Assembly (NCBI GenBank): GCA_964391805.1
Contig: CAYMNK010000006.1
Coordinates: 98,593-162,592 of the forward strand
DNA length: 64,000 nt
Source of the DNA: RUG14300 sp964391805
GTDB lineage: Bacteria > Bacillota > Clostridia > Christensenellales > CAG-1252
Direction: 5' to 3'
Shown here piece by piece: positions 35,323-45,003 of the stretch (position 1 is the first letter of the stretch; each line of letters begins with the position of its first letter). The position numbers and the translations under genes were made by a program. The notes below the pieces were generated by a model, which searched no databases, had not been told where the DNA came from, and was given only the letters and a program-made list of their open reading frames with translations.

Positions 35323-35973
35323 TTAATTTTCGATAGACTCTGTGTCGATAGTTTCTTCAAGGTTATCGATAGATCCTTCGTCATTATCGATGGTGTCTAT
35401 ATTACTATCGAGAATTTCGTCATCGTTCAATTGTGCCTTTTCTTTTCTTCTATTTTTGATAATTCCAAGAATGAGCATTACCGCAAAAAGTACAATGGTT
35501 ATAATCCAAAATACTAAATTACAAGTATTTATACCGCTTGCAAAAGGGTATAAAAAGCCACCATTTTCAGGCAATTTATTAAGAATTGCCACGAAGACGA
35601 AAAAGTTCGTCAACCCAAGCAGTAATGCGACGCACGGGATGGGTAGCGCCAAAAACCACTTAAAACTCAAGTTTTCGATCAATATCGTAAAGACAATTAT
35701 AACCACGATCATAACCGCCGTGATATATATCGCATAGAGTCCGTTCAAAAGTTTTAAATTTGACACCGCTTCCGTAGGCAATCCCGATAATCCAACTTCT
35801 ATATCCTCTGCGGAATAAAAGAGTTTACTATTCATCGGATCAAAGCCGTAATTCTTTTCAAAAGCTCTATACCCGAAAGACGAAAAAGTCAGCACAAAAA
35901 ATAGCACGACTACTACAAGCAAAAAGAAAGATGCTATAATGTGCTTTTTTGCTATACGCGGGATCCTAATCAT
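35323..35973 (-). CDS. Four-segment membrane protein with acidic tail, unknown function
   Basis: I do not recognise the family. The 216-residue protein has hydrophobic segments at about residues 13-33, 77-98, 104-126 and 148-170, a short external region between the first two, and a cytoplasmic tail (about 180-216) rich in Asp, Glu and Ser. It starts in a TAATG overlap with the preceding DUF1292 gene, so the two are made together. In overall plan (membrane segments plus acidic tail) it recalls the protein after cysS, but I see no sequence similarity. Confidence 0.7.
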   Translation of the reverse strand: MIRIPRIAKKHIIASFFLLVVVVLFFVLTFSSFGYRAFEKNYGFDPMNSKLFYSAEDIEVGLSGLPTEAVSNLKLLNGLYAIYITAVMIVVIIVFTILIENLSFKWFLALPIPCVALLLGLTNFFVFVAILNKLPENGGFLYPFASGINTCNLVFWIITIVLFAVMLILGIIKNRRKEKAQLNDDEILDSNIDTIDNDEGSIDNLEETIDTESIEN

Positions 35974-36293
35974 TACTCTGCCTCTTCTAATAGTCTATAA
36001 TACTCGGTAAATACCGCATCGATAACCGAGGCGTCTTCCTCTCCTACCAATAAGCCCTTACCGTCATTGGATTCGACTATTTTAAATACGAGTGCTTCAT
36101 CTTCGCCAACACCGTCTATAACGTCTAATGGAGAGAGAAGAAAAAACAGTTCTCCGTCCAAATTGATAATTGCCACCTTTTCAAAGGCAACCTTATTTTT
36201 ATTCTCGTCAAAAAGATATATAGGCTCGTCGTTAGAATCGTCGAGTAATATATCGAGTATATCACGTTCTTCGTTTTTGTTCTTTTTAGTCAT
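35973..36293 (-). CDS. DUF1292 (YrzB-like) protein
   Basis: A 106-residue acidic protein. After a charged N-terminus it has the DUF1292 pattern: EPIYLFDENKNKVAFEKVAI, then GELFFLLSPL, EDEALVFKIVES and a C-terminal VFTEYYRLLEE. Function is not established for the family; members often lie near cell-division and RNA-processing genes in Bacillota. The start is the ATG at 36293 with AGGAGATTAATT upstream, 12 codons inside the longest frame. It is coupled to the following membrane-protein gene by a one-base overlap. Confidence 0.8.
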   Translation of the reverse strand: MTKKNKNEERDILDILLDDSNDEPIYLFDENKNKVAFEKVAIINLDGELFFLLSPLDVIDGVGEDEALVFKIVESNDGKGLLVGEEDASVIDAVFTEYYRLLEEAE

Positions 36294-36397
36294 AATTAAT
36301 CTCCTATTAGGTGATTTAAGTATAATCAATTAATACAAAAAAATCAAGTGGTTATCGAAACAATTGCGATTTAACTATCATTACATAGCCCAATAAT

Positions 36398-36448
36398 GAA
36401 AAATGCCCGACAGTTGGATAATATATCACCGACTATGAGGCATTTTTT
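36398..36448 (-). terminator. Intrinsic terminator of the kinase-MATE operon
   Basis: Outer stem AAAATGCC/GGCATTTT enclosing a second stem around CAGTTGG/CCGACT, with T residues on the minus strand. Confidence 0.7.
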
Positions 36449-36456
36449 ATTTGTTA

Positions 36457-37785
36457 TTAGTATTGATATTTTTTACGATTGGTCAATAAACAAACTATCG
36501 CTATTATTGTAGCAAATACGTCTGCAACGGTAATCGATACCCATATGCCGTCGGTACCCCATATCAATGGCAGAACCAACACGGCAATGACCTGGAACAC
36601 CGCCGCCCGCAAGAAGGAAATAAGCGCCGAAATCGGTCCGTTGTTAAGCGCGGTAAAGAATGACGAACTGAATATATTGAATCCTGCAAAAATAAACACA
36701 AGGGAATAAAAATAGAATGCTCGAACTGTCAAATTCAACAATTCTTCATTATTACCGACAAACAACATTGAAAACGGTTTTGCAAGCAATAAGGATGATG
36801 CCAACATACATACCGAGGTTATGCCGATAATGACCAAACTTCGCTTGAGAATATTCTTGACTTCATTATGATTTTGTGCTCCGTAATGGAATCCAATAAC
36901 AGGCGCAACACCCATCGAATATCCTATGAATATTGCGAAGAATATCATACCTACATACATAAGAGTTCCGTAGGCAATAACACCGTTTTCTGCCTCGTAC
37001 TTCATCAACTGCGCATTGTAAAGCATACCGACGATCGACGATGCGACATTGGACAAAAACTCCGATATGCCGTTAGAACCTGCCAACCATATGGCGCGCA
37101 AGTTAAAGGTCGTTTTGCCGAGTTTAAGCGGTATGGTTTTAGAATGGAAGAAAATAACAAGAGGTATGATTCCGCCAATAGCTTGAGCAATGGCTGTAGC
37201 AACTGCAGCACCTGCTACGCCCCATTTAAACACTATGATAAACACGGCATCGAGAATCATATTGGTGAAGCCTGATGTCAATGTAACGATAAATCCAAGA
37301 GTCGGTTTTTCGGCAGTCGGGAAGAATGTTTGGAATGCATATTGAAGCATGTTCAAAGGAAGTACCGTCAAAATAATGCTTCCGTAAGTTACGCAATCAC
37401 CGATAATCATATCGCTTGCACCGATTAGCTTCAGGATTGGTCTCAAGAATACGATGCCCAACACCGCCAAAACGATACCTAAGCCCAAAAGTAGATACAC
37501 GAAAAGCGAAAGAAGTTTATTCGCTTCTTCCTTATTGCCTTCACCTAATGTTTTGGAAATAAGCGCACTACCACCTGTACCGAACATGAAGCCGAATGAA
37601 CCCAAAACCAATAATACCGGCATTACAAAGTTAACCGATGCGAATGGTGTCTCGCCTACATAATTAGAAACAAAAAAACCATCCACTATACCGTATATCG
37701 ACGTAAATACCATCATCAATATGGACGGTAAAGTGAATTTTAATAACTTTTTATACGAAAAATGCTCGGATAATTGTATTTTCAT
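36457..37785 (-). CDS. MATE family efflux transporter
   Basis: Multidrug/organic-compound antiporter of the MATE family (442 residues, usual 440-460) with twelve predicted membrane segments in two halves. The N-terminal SYKKLLKFTLPSILMMVFTSIYGIVDGFFVS and the GTGGSALISKTLGEGN motif are typical of the clostridial DinF/NorM-related branch. It starts in a TAATG overlap with the kinase-like gene and is followed by a terminator. Substrate cannot be told. Confidence 0.9.
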   Translation of the reverse strand: MKIQLSEHFSYKKLLKFTLPSILMMVFTSIYGIVDGFFVSNYVGETPFASVNFVMPVLLVLGSFGFMFGTGGSALISKTLGEGNKEEANKLLSLFVYLLLGLGIVLAVLGIVFLRPILKLIGASDMIIGDCVTYGSIILTVLPLNMLQYAFQTFFPTAEKPTLGFIVTLTSGFTNMILDAVFIIVFKWGVAGAAVATAIAQAIGGIIPLVIFFHSKTIPLKLGKTTFNLRAIWLAGSNGISEFLSNVASSIVGMLYNAQLMKYEAENGVIAYGTLMYVGMIFFAIFIGYSMGVAPVIGFHYGAQNHNEVKNILKRSLVIIGITSVCMLASSLLLAKPFSMLFVGNNEELLNLTVRAFYFYSLVFIFAGFNIFSSSFFTALNNGPISALISFLRAAVFQVIAVLVLPLIWGTDGIWVSITVADVFATIIAIVCLLTNRKKYQY

Positions 37786-38402
37786 TACCTATTCTCCCAG
37801 TACTTCTCAATATACGCTTTAACGGCAGGTACCAATGATTTGATTTCGGTACCCGAGGTATTGACGACAAGGTCGTAGGTTTCGCAGTCGCCCCATCGGC
37901 TATCGGTCAATAATTCGCGAGTTTGAATCCTTGCTTTATCGATTTTCTTGATATTACGCTCCATTTCGCGGCGGCTAAAATGCTCATCCTTGTGTGCATG
38001 TGACTCACAACGATCGATTCTCGACTGCATATCGGCGCAAACAAATATACTGAACGGGGATTCGTCAGCCAAAAGAATATCGGCATTTCGTCCTACAATT
38101 ACGCAGTCACGCCCTACGCCCGCTATATCCTCGATTATGCGTTTTTCTTCTAACAAAATATTGATTTGTGTGTTATTTACGTTATTTATAGACGAAAATG
38201 AACGCCTAAACGTTAGCGATACATTTTTCCAGCCTTGATTATTCAAAGAACGCTCGACATATTTTTCGTCAAGTCCTTGATTATGAGCAATGGATTCGAT
38301 TATCTCCTTATCGTAATAATCAAATCCAAATGCATCAGCTAAACGCTTACCTAATTCTCTACCGCCTGAACCGAATTGACGGCTAATAGTAATTATCTTC
38401 AT
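37785..38402 (-). CDS. Cytidylate-kinase-like P-loop protein
   Basis: A 205-residue protein with the N-terminal P-loop KIITISRQFGSGGRELGKRL, then FDYYDKEIIESIA, and IVGRNADILLADESPFSIFV: the pattern of the cytidylate-kinase-like family, cytoplasmic P-loop proteins whose substrate is not established. True Cmk is about 220 residues and has a different N-terminal motif. I choose the ATG at 38402 because GGAG lies seven bases before it; the ATG two codons upstream is only one base from that site. It heads a two-gene operon with the MATE exporter, a combination seen in other Clostridia. Confidence 0.85.
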   Translation of the reverse strand: MKIITISRQFGSGGRELGKRLADAFGFDYYDKEIIESIAHNQGLDEKYVERSLNNQGWKNVSLTFRRSFSSINNVNNTQINILLEEKRIIEDIAGVGRDCVIVGRNADILLADESPFSIFVCADMQSRIDRCESHAHKDEHFSRREMERNIKKIDKARIQTRELLTDSRWGDCETYDLVVNTSGTEIKSLVPAVKAYIEKYWENR

Positions 38403-38604
38403 ACTCATTCTCCTTGTTGTTTTTTTGACAAAAACATACCTATTCTAATATATTAAGAGGAAATAAGGCAAGTAAATAACGGTAATAACTTAGTTAAAAG
38501 AAAAAGATAAATGAAAAATGATAAAAGAATGTGAAAGCTAACAGGTTCTGACGCGAATAATGTTATGCCATGTACAATGATATTTTGCATCGCAAAAAAT
38601 GCGG

Positions 38605-38700
38605 ATTTAGATACCGACACTTCGTGTCGCGGCTACGCCGTTCGACTACAGGGCGTTGTCCTTTCGCTGTAAGTGTCGATTAGTAATCGCCCTATCCTTG
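38605..38700. repeat. Dispersed hairpin repeat, type A with type D tail
   Basis: GATACC, GACAC-TTC-GTGTC, TTCGACTACAGGGCG, then CTTTCGCTGTAAG and CGATTAGTAATCGCCC. The rest of 38403-38816 contains only a partial tail copy near 38766. Confidence 0.75.
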
Positions 38701-38816
38701 TTAAGGCAAGCGAAAACGTCTCCATATATGTCATTCCAAGTGTAGGAAATGTGGTATAATAAATTCAGTTTGCTCAGTATGATAGGTAGATGTTTAAATC
38801 TTAAATTGACAAAATT

Positions 38817-39713
38817 CTAATTATTGCTAATGGTGTTTTGATAAAGTTGGACCATTTCTTTGAGCAGGTTTACGTAATTAAAATCTTTATTATATGCGAT
38901 GTTTATTTCTCTCATCATGCTCAAGTTTTCAATCGGCAATATCGTCAACTTGCCTTTTTTTGCATCTTTAACGCATACGCTATGAGGTAATATTGATATA
39001 CCAAAATTCTTTCTCACAAGGTCTTTGATTGTAGATACATTGTCGACTTCGAGAGCAACGTCAAAGTTGTCAATTGTTTCGTTAATGCTGATTAGCGTGG
39101 CTTCAAATAACTTCCTCGTAGCCGACGAAGGAAGCCTCAAAATCATATTTTCATTTTTTAATTCATCCAGCGTTACCATGGAATGCTTACTTAGCGGATT
39201 GTCGTTACTAAGCACACATACAAGATAATCGGTATCGAGCATACAATAGTTGAGTTTATTACTCAACCGTTTACCCTCTACAATCGCTAAATCTAATTCA
39301 TAATTCGATAACATTTCATAAAGATTATTTATAGTGTCCGTTATGATAGTTATCGACATATGAGAGTATGTATTTACATATTTAGCCAAAATCTCGGCAA
39401 TGGTATTATTTTCGGAAGAATGCGTGATTCCTATACGAAGTCTCGTGATATGTTTTTGCTCATCCTCAATCTTTGCCAACATTTTTTCATACAACGCCTT
39501 CAAACGGCGTGCATACGTAACGGCAATCTCACCCTCCTGGGTTAATTTACATTCGCCCTTTCCTCTTATAACAAGTTTAGCATTACATTCGCTCTCTAAT
39601 TGAGTAATGTGATTACTAATTGCAGGCTGTGTGAGCGACAAAATTTGCGCTGCACGAGTAAAGCTTTTACACTCGGCAACGGCGAGCAAGGTCTCTAATC
39701 TGACATCTAACAT
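38817..39713 (-). CDS. LysR-family transcriptional regulator
   Basis: A 298-residue regulator. The winged helix-turn-helix lies at residues 3-60 (LETLLAVAECKSFTRAAQILSL, QPAISNHITQLE) and the effector-binding domain at about 90-295. CAGGAGATAAA precedes the ATG. LysR proteins often regulate a divergent neighbour, but the 518 bases upstream hold only repeats, so its target cannot be inferred. The stop lies in AT-rich sequence without a clear terminator. Confidence 0.9.
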   Translation of the reverse strand: MLDVRLETLLAVAECKSFTRAAQILSLTQPAISNHITQLESECNAKLVIRGKGECKLTQEGEIAVTYARRLKALYEKMLAKIEDEQKHITRLRIGITHSSENNTIAEILAKYVNTYSHMSITIITDTINNLYEMLSNYELDLAIVEGKRLSNKLNYCMLDTDYLVCVLSNDNPLSKHSMVTLDELKNENMILRLPSSATRKLFEATLISINETIDNFDVALEVDNVSTIKDLVRKNFGISILPHSVCVKDAKKGKLTILPIENLSMMREINIAYNKDFNYVNLLKEMVQLYQNTISNN

Positions 39714-39842
39714 TTTTATCTCCTGAAAATAAATCCAATTTATAAATCCACAGGGTTTTATAAATATGATTTATGTTATTTTGTATTATTATATCATGAA
39801 GGTTGATAAAATGCAATAGGAATGGTAAAAATAAGTCTAACA

Positions 39843-40025
39843 TGGAAGAAGATTCCGACACCTTGTGTCGCCCTGTCGGGTTCGACTACGGGTTTCACCC
39901 TTCGCTCAGAATGACATTATGGTATTGTACTATTCTTTTTTTGCTCAGTATGGCGGGACGGAAACCAGGATGACAGCGGACGAAATAACATTTGATACTA
40001 TGGTACTGTTCTTCCGCTCAGCATG
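39843..40025. repeat. Dispersed hairpin repeats, type A and degenerate tail copies
   Basis: GATTCC, GACAC-CTT-GTGTC, CCC-TGTC-GGG, GGGT-TTC-ACCC, CGCTCAGAATGACATTATGG, followed by degraded copies of the GCTCAGTATGAC/GGACGGAAA end. The remaining part of 39714-40231 holds only the terminator below. Confidence 0.75.
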
Positions 40026-40128
40026 GCGGGATGGGAATCAGGATGACTACAGACGGAGTTTACTCAATAAAAATTTCGATATTACTAAATAAAAATAACG
40101 GTAGACAAAATGCACTTAGGATTATAAC

Positions 40129-40163
40129 AAAAAAATCCGAACCGATTGGAACGGATTTTTTAT
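40129..40163 (-). terminator. Intrinsic terminator of the GDPD operon
   Basis: Stem AAAAATCCGAACC/GGAACGGATTTTT, with an A tract and a T tract, about 70 bases past the stop. Confidence 0.75.
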
Positions 40164-40231
40164 TTTGCTTTATTTAATACTTTATTGTGTCAATAATAGT
40201 AATTTTTAATGCACTGTTTTTTATAATAGCT

Positions 40232-42916
40232 TTATTCTTTCTTACTGTGTTTTTTAAGTATCACAATTATCACTACCACTGCAACTATTACGACAAATCC
40301 TGCTACCGATAATCCGATAATCAAACCGAGATTATCGTTGCTTGTATTCTCGTTGTTTAAACTCTCGATTTTATTTTCAGCTTCTACAAGCTTAGCGCTG
40401 TTCGTAATTAGTGCTTTTTCTTCCTCGGATAATAAATCATATGCTTCGCGAATACTCTTTACGGTTTCTGAATGGTCGAGCGTTATTTTATCGGGAAGGT
40501 CGTTTATAGCTTGAACCAATTTATCGGGAGCCATATAGATATCGCTATCAATTACTTTTATTTTGCGCGAATAAATGGTATACGCTAAACTATTATCTTC
40601 GTCAGCATAACTATAACGATATTTTAAGATAACGTATTCTCCGTCTTCTCCTTTTTCACGCATAAATACTTTAGCATCTACTTCGCTTTCTTTACCGGAA
40701 TAATCGACAACGGTTGCTTTTACTTCGGTGTCTGTTTTACTCAAGAATAGACGATCGTCTTTGAATGTCAACTCCTTTGCCAAACCGTTAAAACATTCTG
40801 CTACGTTGTTTGTCATTCCCAAAACGCCCGATGTAAAATATCTTGCAACGTCTGAAACGCTACCGTAAGTCCAGCAATATCCCATATATCCTCTAACGAG
40901 CATCTCGTTTGCCATAAAATACTCGCTTACGTTGCCGTATGCGGTATCAACAACCGTATTGTAGTAACCGCTCATTATCAATCCGTCAACGAATCCGTTA
41001 TAGGTATAACTATTAAGGTTTGCTGTCGGGATTTCGGACAAATATTTATTCATCACCTTGAGTTGTTCAACATCAAAAGCGATAACAATTATTTTTTCAG
41101 CCATTTCCGGATTGCTTGACAATAGTTCAGAGAGTTTATGCACAAGGTTGGAGTCCGATGTTTTGAGCTCTAAGACAAGCACTATATCCTTATCCTTAAA
41201 CTCATCGAAGAATTCTTTTAGCGTCGGAATATTGACGCCTGAACCTAAAACTTTTCCATTGTAGTTTTTGGTAACCTTATATTGACGAAGTTGTTCAAGA
41301 GTGAGAGAAGCGACATTACCGCTTCCGTTGGTCGTTCTCGAAATATCATCGTCATGCATAATAACTATTTCGTTATCCTTAGTAAGTTTGAGGTCTATTT
41401 CAAAATGCGTTGCACCGTTCTTATAAGCCTCTATACAACCTTCAAGAGTGTTTTCGTAATTGGATAAACATAAGCCTCTATGGGCAATATCAAACGGAGT
41501 ACGACTAAGCGAACTAAGGTCAACGTAATTCTTATACGTATTGTACGCCAATTCAAAATCGTCAATACATATGCCGTATGCCCCAGAATTTACGATATCC
41601 GCAACCTCTAATTCAGTTTGTGCATCACTATTAATCCAAACGGCTTTTAATCGAGCTTGAAGATAAGAAACATTGCTCGTACTTGCATGTTTTTCATTGA
41701 GCATAACGACGTTAGCGCCCGCTTTATTTGCATCAGACACAGCCTTCGCCAAGTCAACTTCATCATTCTCGGTAAGATCGAGAATTGCTCTTGAATAGGT
41801 AATACCATCACGAACCTTTTTGATAAGAGTTACGTCCGAAGAAACAACAGCAAAATCTAATAATTTTGCGTTTTGCAACCAATTAATGAGGGTGGTCGTT
41901 TGTTTAAGCGACGTAAGGCGGAAAATGGGTATTATGCGGCTTGTTAATTCGTCATTAATAACGTTGTCTATCGTATCGATTGATTTACCGTTAGCATCGA
42001 TTACATTCAAATCGGGATCTAAATTAAATATTGCATTTTGCGGTACAATAGTTTCGGATAATGATTCTAAAACCGATTTTGAACCGACCTCTGTAATAAC
42101 AGCCGGTGCCGCTACAAGTCTTGTTTGCGGTATGTAGGTCTCAGCGTAATTCTCTTTTATTCCATATTTATTTACGTTTTCTTCGCCTTTCGTTCCGCTT
42201 ATTGTTAACGAAGCTATTTCTATAGCACTTCTATTCACAATAATGGCAAAACCACCTTCGTTTTGAACGCCGCCCAATACACCGTATTTATCGGACAATT
42301 TGTAACTGTAAATAAGTTTACCATCAAAATAGTGACTTACGTTTCCGTCATCACAAACGATACGCATGGTATGAAATTTTTTGTCGGACGGAGTAGCGCC
42401 GGTTTTTATTTTATCGGTATCCGTAAATGACGGCGTTGCGGTAATCGTGGATTGTGCACTTTCACCGTTGACACGAATGTTCATATCGTAGCCCTCGAGT
42501 TTTCCGTCCGTAATTTTTGTATGATAAAGCAACGCTATCCATCTTGAATCGTTATCGTAAGATAGATATCTAAATTGCATACTCATATCAAAGTCTTCCA
42601 CACTACCAAGGTCGGTTGCTATCCTATATAACGAACCATAATAGAGAGACGCACCTATTGAAGCATTTGAGTGCTTAATTGATATTCCGTCGTCTGTTTT
42701 TTGCACCGTTCCGTTTTTATAATCGGAGGCAGTGTATTCGCACCAATCATCGGGTAAACCATTCGAAAAATCCGCCGAATATGTAATCGCTTCGCCAACA
42801 GCTACCTCCTCGGCTAAAGCCGTAATCGAGATAACGGATAAGGATAGTACGATCGAAAGCATGCAAACAATCGCAATAAGTTTTTTAAATATATTATTAC
42901 CTTTTTTATTAGTCAT
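40232..42916 (-). CDS. Surface-anchored glycerophosphodiester phosphodiesterase with jelly-roll domain
   Basis: Secreted enzyme of 894 residues. A signal peptide (about 1-36) is followed by a concanavalin-like jelly-roll region (about 45-240), a degenerate GDPD-like barrel (about 270-465) and a catalytic GDPD domain (about 474-740). The latter has HRG (His479), ENT, EIDLKLTKDNEIVIMHDDD (Glu506, Asp508, His521) and VLVLELK. A helical DLLSEEEKALITNSAKLVEA segment and a C-terminal membrane anchor with KKHSKKE follow. GDPDs hydrolyse glycerophosphodiesters such as deacylated phospholipids or teichoic acid glycerol-phosphate chains; which one here is unknown. GGGAGG precedes the ATG at 42916. It is the second gene of an operon with a LacI-type operator. 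Confidence 0.9.
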   Translation of the reverse strand: MTNKKGNNIFKKLIAIVCMLSIVLSLSVISITALAEEVAVGEAITYSADFSNGLPDDWCEYTASDYKNGTVQKTDDGISIKHSNASIGASLYYGSLYRIATDLGSVEDFDMSMQFRYLSYDNDSRWIALLYHTKITDGKLEGYDMNIRVNGESAQSTITATPSFTDTDKIKTGATPSDKKFHTMRIVCDDGNVSHYFDGKLIYSYKLSDKYGVLGGVQNEGGFAIIVNRSAIEIASLTISGTKGEENVNKYGIKENYAETYIPQTRLVAAPAVITEVGSKSVLESLSETIVPQNAIFNLDPDLNVIDANGKSIDTIDNVINDELTSRIIPIFRLTSLKQTTTLINWLQNAKLLDFAVVSSDVTLIKKVRDGITYSRAILDLTENDEVDLAKAVSDANKAGANVVMLNEKHASTSNVSYLQARLKAVWINSDAQTELEVADIVNSGAYGICIDDFELAYNTYKNYVDLSSLSRTPFDIAHRGLCLSNYENTLEGCIEAYKNGATHFEIDLKLTKDNEIVIMHDDDISRTTNGSGNVASLTLEQLRQYKVTKNYNGKVLGSGVNIPTLKEFFDEFKDKDIVLVLELKTSDSNLVHKLSELLSSNPEMAEKIIVIAFDVEQLKVMNKYLSEIPTANLNSYTYNGFVDGLIMSGYYNTVVDTAYGNVSEYFMANEMLVRGYMGYCWTYGSVSDVARYFTSGVLGMTNNVAECFNGLAKELTFKDDRLFLSKTDTEVKATVVDYSGKESEVDAKVFMREKGEDGEYVILKYRYSYADEDNSLAYTIYSRKIKVIDSDIYMAPDKLVQAINDLPDKITLDHSETVKSIREAYDLLSEEEKALITNSAKLVEAENKIESLNNENTSNDNLGLIIGLSVAGFVVIVAVVVIIVILKKHSKKE

Positions 42917-42933
42917 TTTCAACGCCTCCCCAA

Positions 42934-44328
42934 TTAATACGTTACCTTAAGTATGCCACTCCAGGTTTTAAAACAATACGTTCTTCCGTCGGCATTTATC
43001 GTTTGAGACAAATCGATACCGCTCGTCACCATTATATCGGTATCTTTGCCATCTATAACGATAACTATATCGTGCCAATTACCCGCAACACTCATTTGAC
43101 TTAGGTCGAAGCGGAATTCCATCAATGAGCTTTCCGTAGAACAGTCGTATACAGCCGGGAATGATATCTTATTACCGCTTGCGGGTTGATATCTGACTTC
43201 GAGATGAGCATCTACGTTATCCTTTGTTGCACCATCCAAAAGCGCCGTTTTAACTATAAGCATAGGCTTAGAATCAATGAGCTTAAGCTCAGCGCTTGTA
43301 TTACTTACATCCAATCTTTCAGTTCGGAAATTTATCTTTAGCGAGCCGTAATATTCCTTGAATTCGTACGTTGATTTACCAACTTCAACAGTTGCGCCGT
43401 TTGAAAGTGCGGCACTCAAATCATAAACGGCACCGGTTTCCTCTATCTCGATGAAAACGTCATACCAAACACCCTCAGCCGATAATTTCGATAAATCCAA
43501 ATCGAAGGACAGTTCGGTCGAACTGCCGCTATTAGCGGCGTAAAGAATTTGTCCGTTTTCTTGGCGAACTGCTAAACGATAGTTGTATTCGATTTCGTTC
43601 GCATACGCACGGCCGTCTACATGCAATATCGGTTTATTATCAACGGAAGTGAGGGACGCATAAGCAAACTGAACGAGTTTTGTCGTTTCTTCTGCCGCCT
43701 CGGTTATATATGTAGTTTTGCCGTTACGAGACGTAAAAGATACATAATAATAAGGTTGCTTGAAAGTGAAAGAACTGTCGAGATCGCTCTTAGAAGCTAA
43801 CGATAATTCTGCGCTCACTATATTAGCAGAAGTATCGAAAGTTGCCTTTGAGGATTTATATAGACTTTTACCGGTTGCCGCATAATACGAAGATATAGTC
43901 GTTACGTTAACACAATTGTAAAAGATATCGGCAGTTCCGTCATCATTGAGATATACATATAAAGATGTATCGGGGATATATACTCTTTCGCTTACAGTGA
44001 CTCCTTTATATTCACGCCAAATATAAAGACTCTGACTATATTCGTCGGGAAGCGTTATATTTGCCGAAAATGAAGTTGTGCGATCCGAAATAATAGCATC
44101 AACCTTATCACTTTCAACAGGTTCGGAGCCTGTCGTAACATAGTAGATCGCGCCCTCTATAGTATCACACTCGATATCGAAAACGGTATCACTTCTACGA
44201 ATAACATTGATATGTGAAAAATCCCTATTTTCATCGGGTTGTGATATTGCATTGTGTTCTTCACAGCCCGCTAAGCAACATACGCAGGCACAAACAACAA
44301 TAAGCAAAATTGTTAATAACTTTTTCAT
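42934..44328 (-). CDS. Lipoprotein with repeated beta-rich modules, unknown function
   Basis: Secreted lipoprotein of 464 residues; signal peptide with lipobox LAGC (Cys22). I do not recognise the family. An N-terminal part (about 35-210) reads as two beta-sandwich-like stretches, one with STSYYAATGKSLYKSSKATF-like sequence that also occurs in the secreted GH30 at 50483-53560. Two modules of about 115 residues follow (about 225-340 and 345-464) with the pattern LxxxDxKPxLxV, then LEFRFDLSxMSxxGxWxDIxIxI, then GRTYxFKxWxGxLKV. They are related to modules in the GH30 and in the 1050-residue lipoprotein. TAGGAGG precedes the ATG, and a promoter and operator lie just upstream. It is probably a surface protein that handles the same substrate as its neighbours. 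Confidence 0.8.
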   Translation of the reverse strand: MKKLLTILLIVVCACVCCLAGCEEHNAISQPDENRDFSHINVIRRSDTVFDIECDTIEGAIYYVTTGSEPVESDKVDAIISDRTTSFSANITLPDEYSQSLYIWREYKGVTVSERVYIPDTSLYVYLNDDGTADIFYNCVNVTTISSYYAATGKSLYKSSKATFDTSANIVSAELSLASKSDLDSSFTFKQPYYYVSFTSRNGKTTYITEAAEETTKLVQFAYASLTSVDNKPILHVDGRAYANEIEYNYRLAVRQENGQILYAANSGSSTELSFDLDLSKLSAEGVWYDVFIEIEETGAVYDLSAALSNGATVEVGKSTYEFKEYYGSLKINFRTERLDVSNTSAELKLIDSKPMLIVKTALLDGATKDNVDAHLEVRYQPASGNKISFPAVYDCSTESSLMEFRFDLSQMSVAGNWHDIVIVIDGKDTDIMVTSGIDLSQTINADGRTYCFKTWSGILKVTY

Positions 44329-44375
44329 AGTATCCTCCTAAAATACAATGCGGAAATGAATTGGATAAAACAGAA

Positions 44376-44389
44376 TGTTAGCGTTAACA
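44376..44389 (-). promoter_or_regulatory. LacI-type operator of the lipoprotein-GDPD operon
   Basis: TGTTAGCGTTAACA, a pseudo-palindrome with central CG, between the promoter and the start codon. The same core occurs upstream of the LacI gene at 59516-59529. It also differs from the CcpA cre consensus by one base, so catabolite control is an alternative reading. Confidence 0.75.
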
Positions 44390-44424
44390 TTTTATGATAA
44401 AATCCACAATTACTCCTTAGAATA

Positions 44425-44453
44425 ATTATAAAATATTTATTAATTATTGTCAA
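44425..44453 (-). promoter_or_regulatory. Promoter of the lipoprotein-GDPD operon
   Basis: On the minus strand TTGACA (44448-44453), 17-base spacer, TATAAT (44425-44430). The bases before the -35 box (GGGTATTGACAA) are the same as in the LacI operon promoter. Confidence 0.85.
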
Positions 44454-44520
44454 TACCCATTTTTTTAAGAACATTGGGAAAAGCATATATATTTGCGTTG
44501 AATGATGGATTTTTATTAAT

Positions 44521-44956
44521 GTTTTTTTACAAGGAATTAGATTCCGACGCTGCGATTCGGAATGCCGTATTGATGGACGAAACGATCACAACAAATCCTA
44601 TAGAAATGGGCAAGGTGGTCGAAACCGCAATATATAAACACGTCGCATCGATCAACCGCAAGCAAACAACATCCGTTGGATATTTCCGAGGTGGTCGAAA
44701 CAACAAAGAAATCGATATTGTAATAGATTATCCCAAAACCAAAGTCCTAATTGAAGTGAAATATAGAGAAGGTGCACCAATCGCAAACAATGATGCCATT
44801 ATTGAATTTAGCGATGAGAGTTCAACCGCAATAATTGTAACCAAAACGGCAGACGATCTTGGCATTCATAACGCACCGAACGGCAAAAAGCTTTTAAGAA
44901 TCCCGGCATTTGCTTTTCTTTATTTATTAGGTAACGCCGAAAAACACGGACATTAA
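44521..44956 (+). pseudogene. C-terminal remnant of a DUF4143 AAA+ ATPase
   Basis: The frame around residues AIRNAVLM to the end (IRNAVLMDETITTNPIEMGK, VVETAIYKH, TTSVGYFRGGRNNKEIDIVI, VLIEVKYREGAP, then a C-terminal LLRIPAFAFLYLLGNAEKHGH in substance) is the C-terminal nuclease-like DUF4143 part of a large family of ATPases of about 400-450 residues. The ATPase domain is missing. The left end of the remnant joins ACAAGGAATTAGATTCCGAC, the left end of a type A repeat, at about 44530-44549. The 25 codons before that are AT-rich promoter sequence of the opposite gene. The part that remains has no internal stop. It is most likely a decaying gene cut at a repeat end. Confidence 0.75.
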
Positions 44957-45003
44957 TGCGTGGCTTCTTTAAGTAATGGGGCCGTTCGCTGTCACATTGA
45001 TAA

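Noticed and set aside
44447..44520. N-terminal 25 codons of the DUF4143 open frame as real coding sequence
   Set aside because: They are read from the promoter of the opposite operon and AT-rich DNA and do not resemble the family; only the part after the repeat end does.
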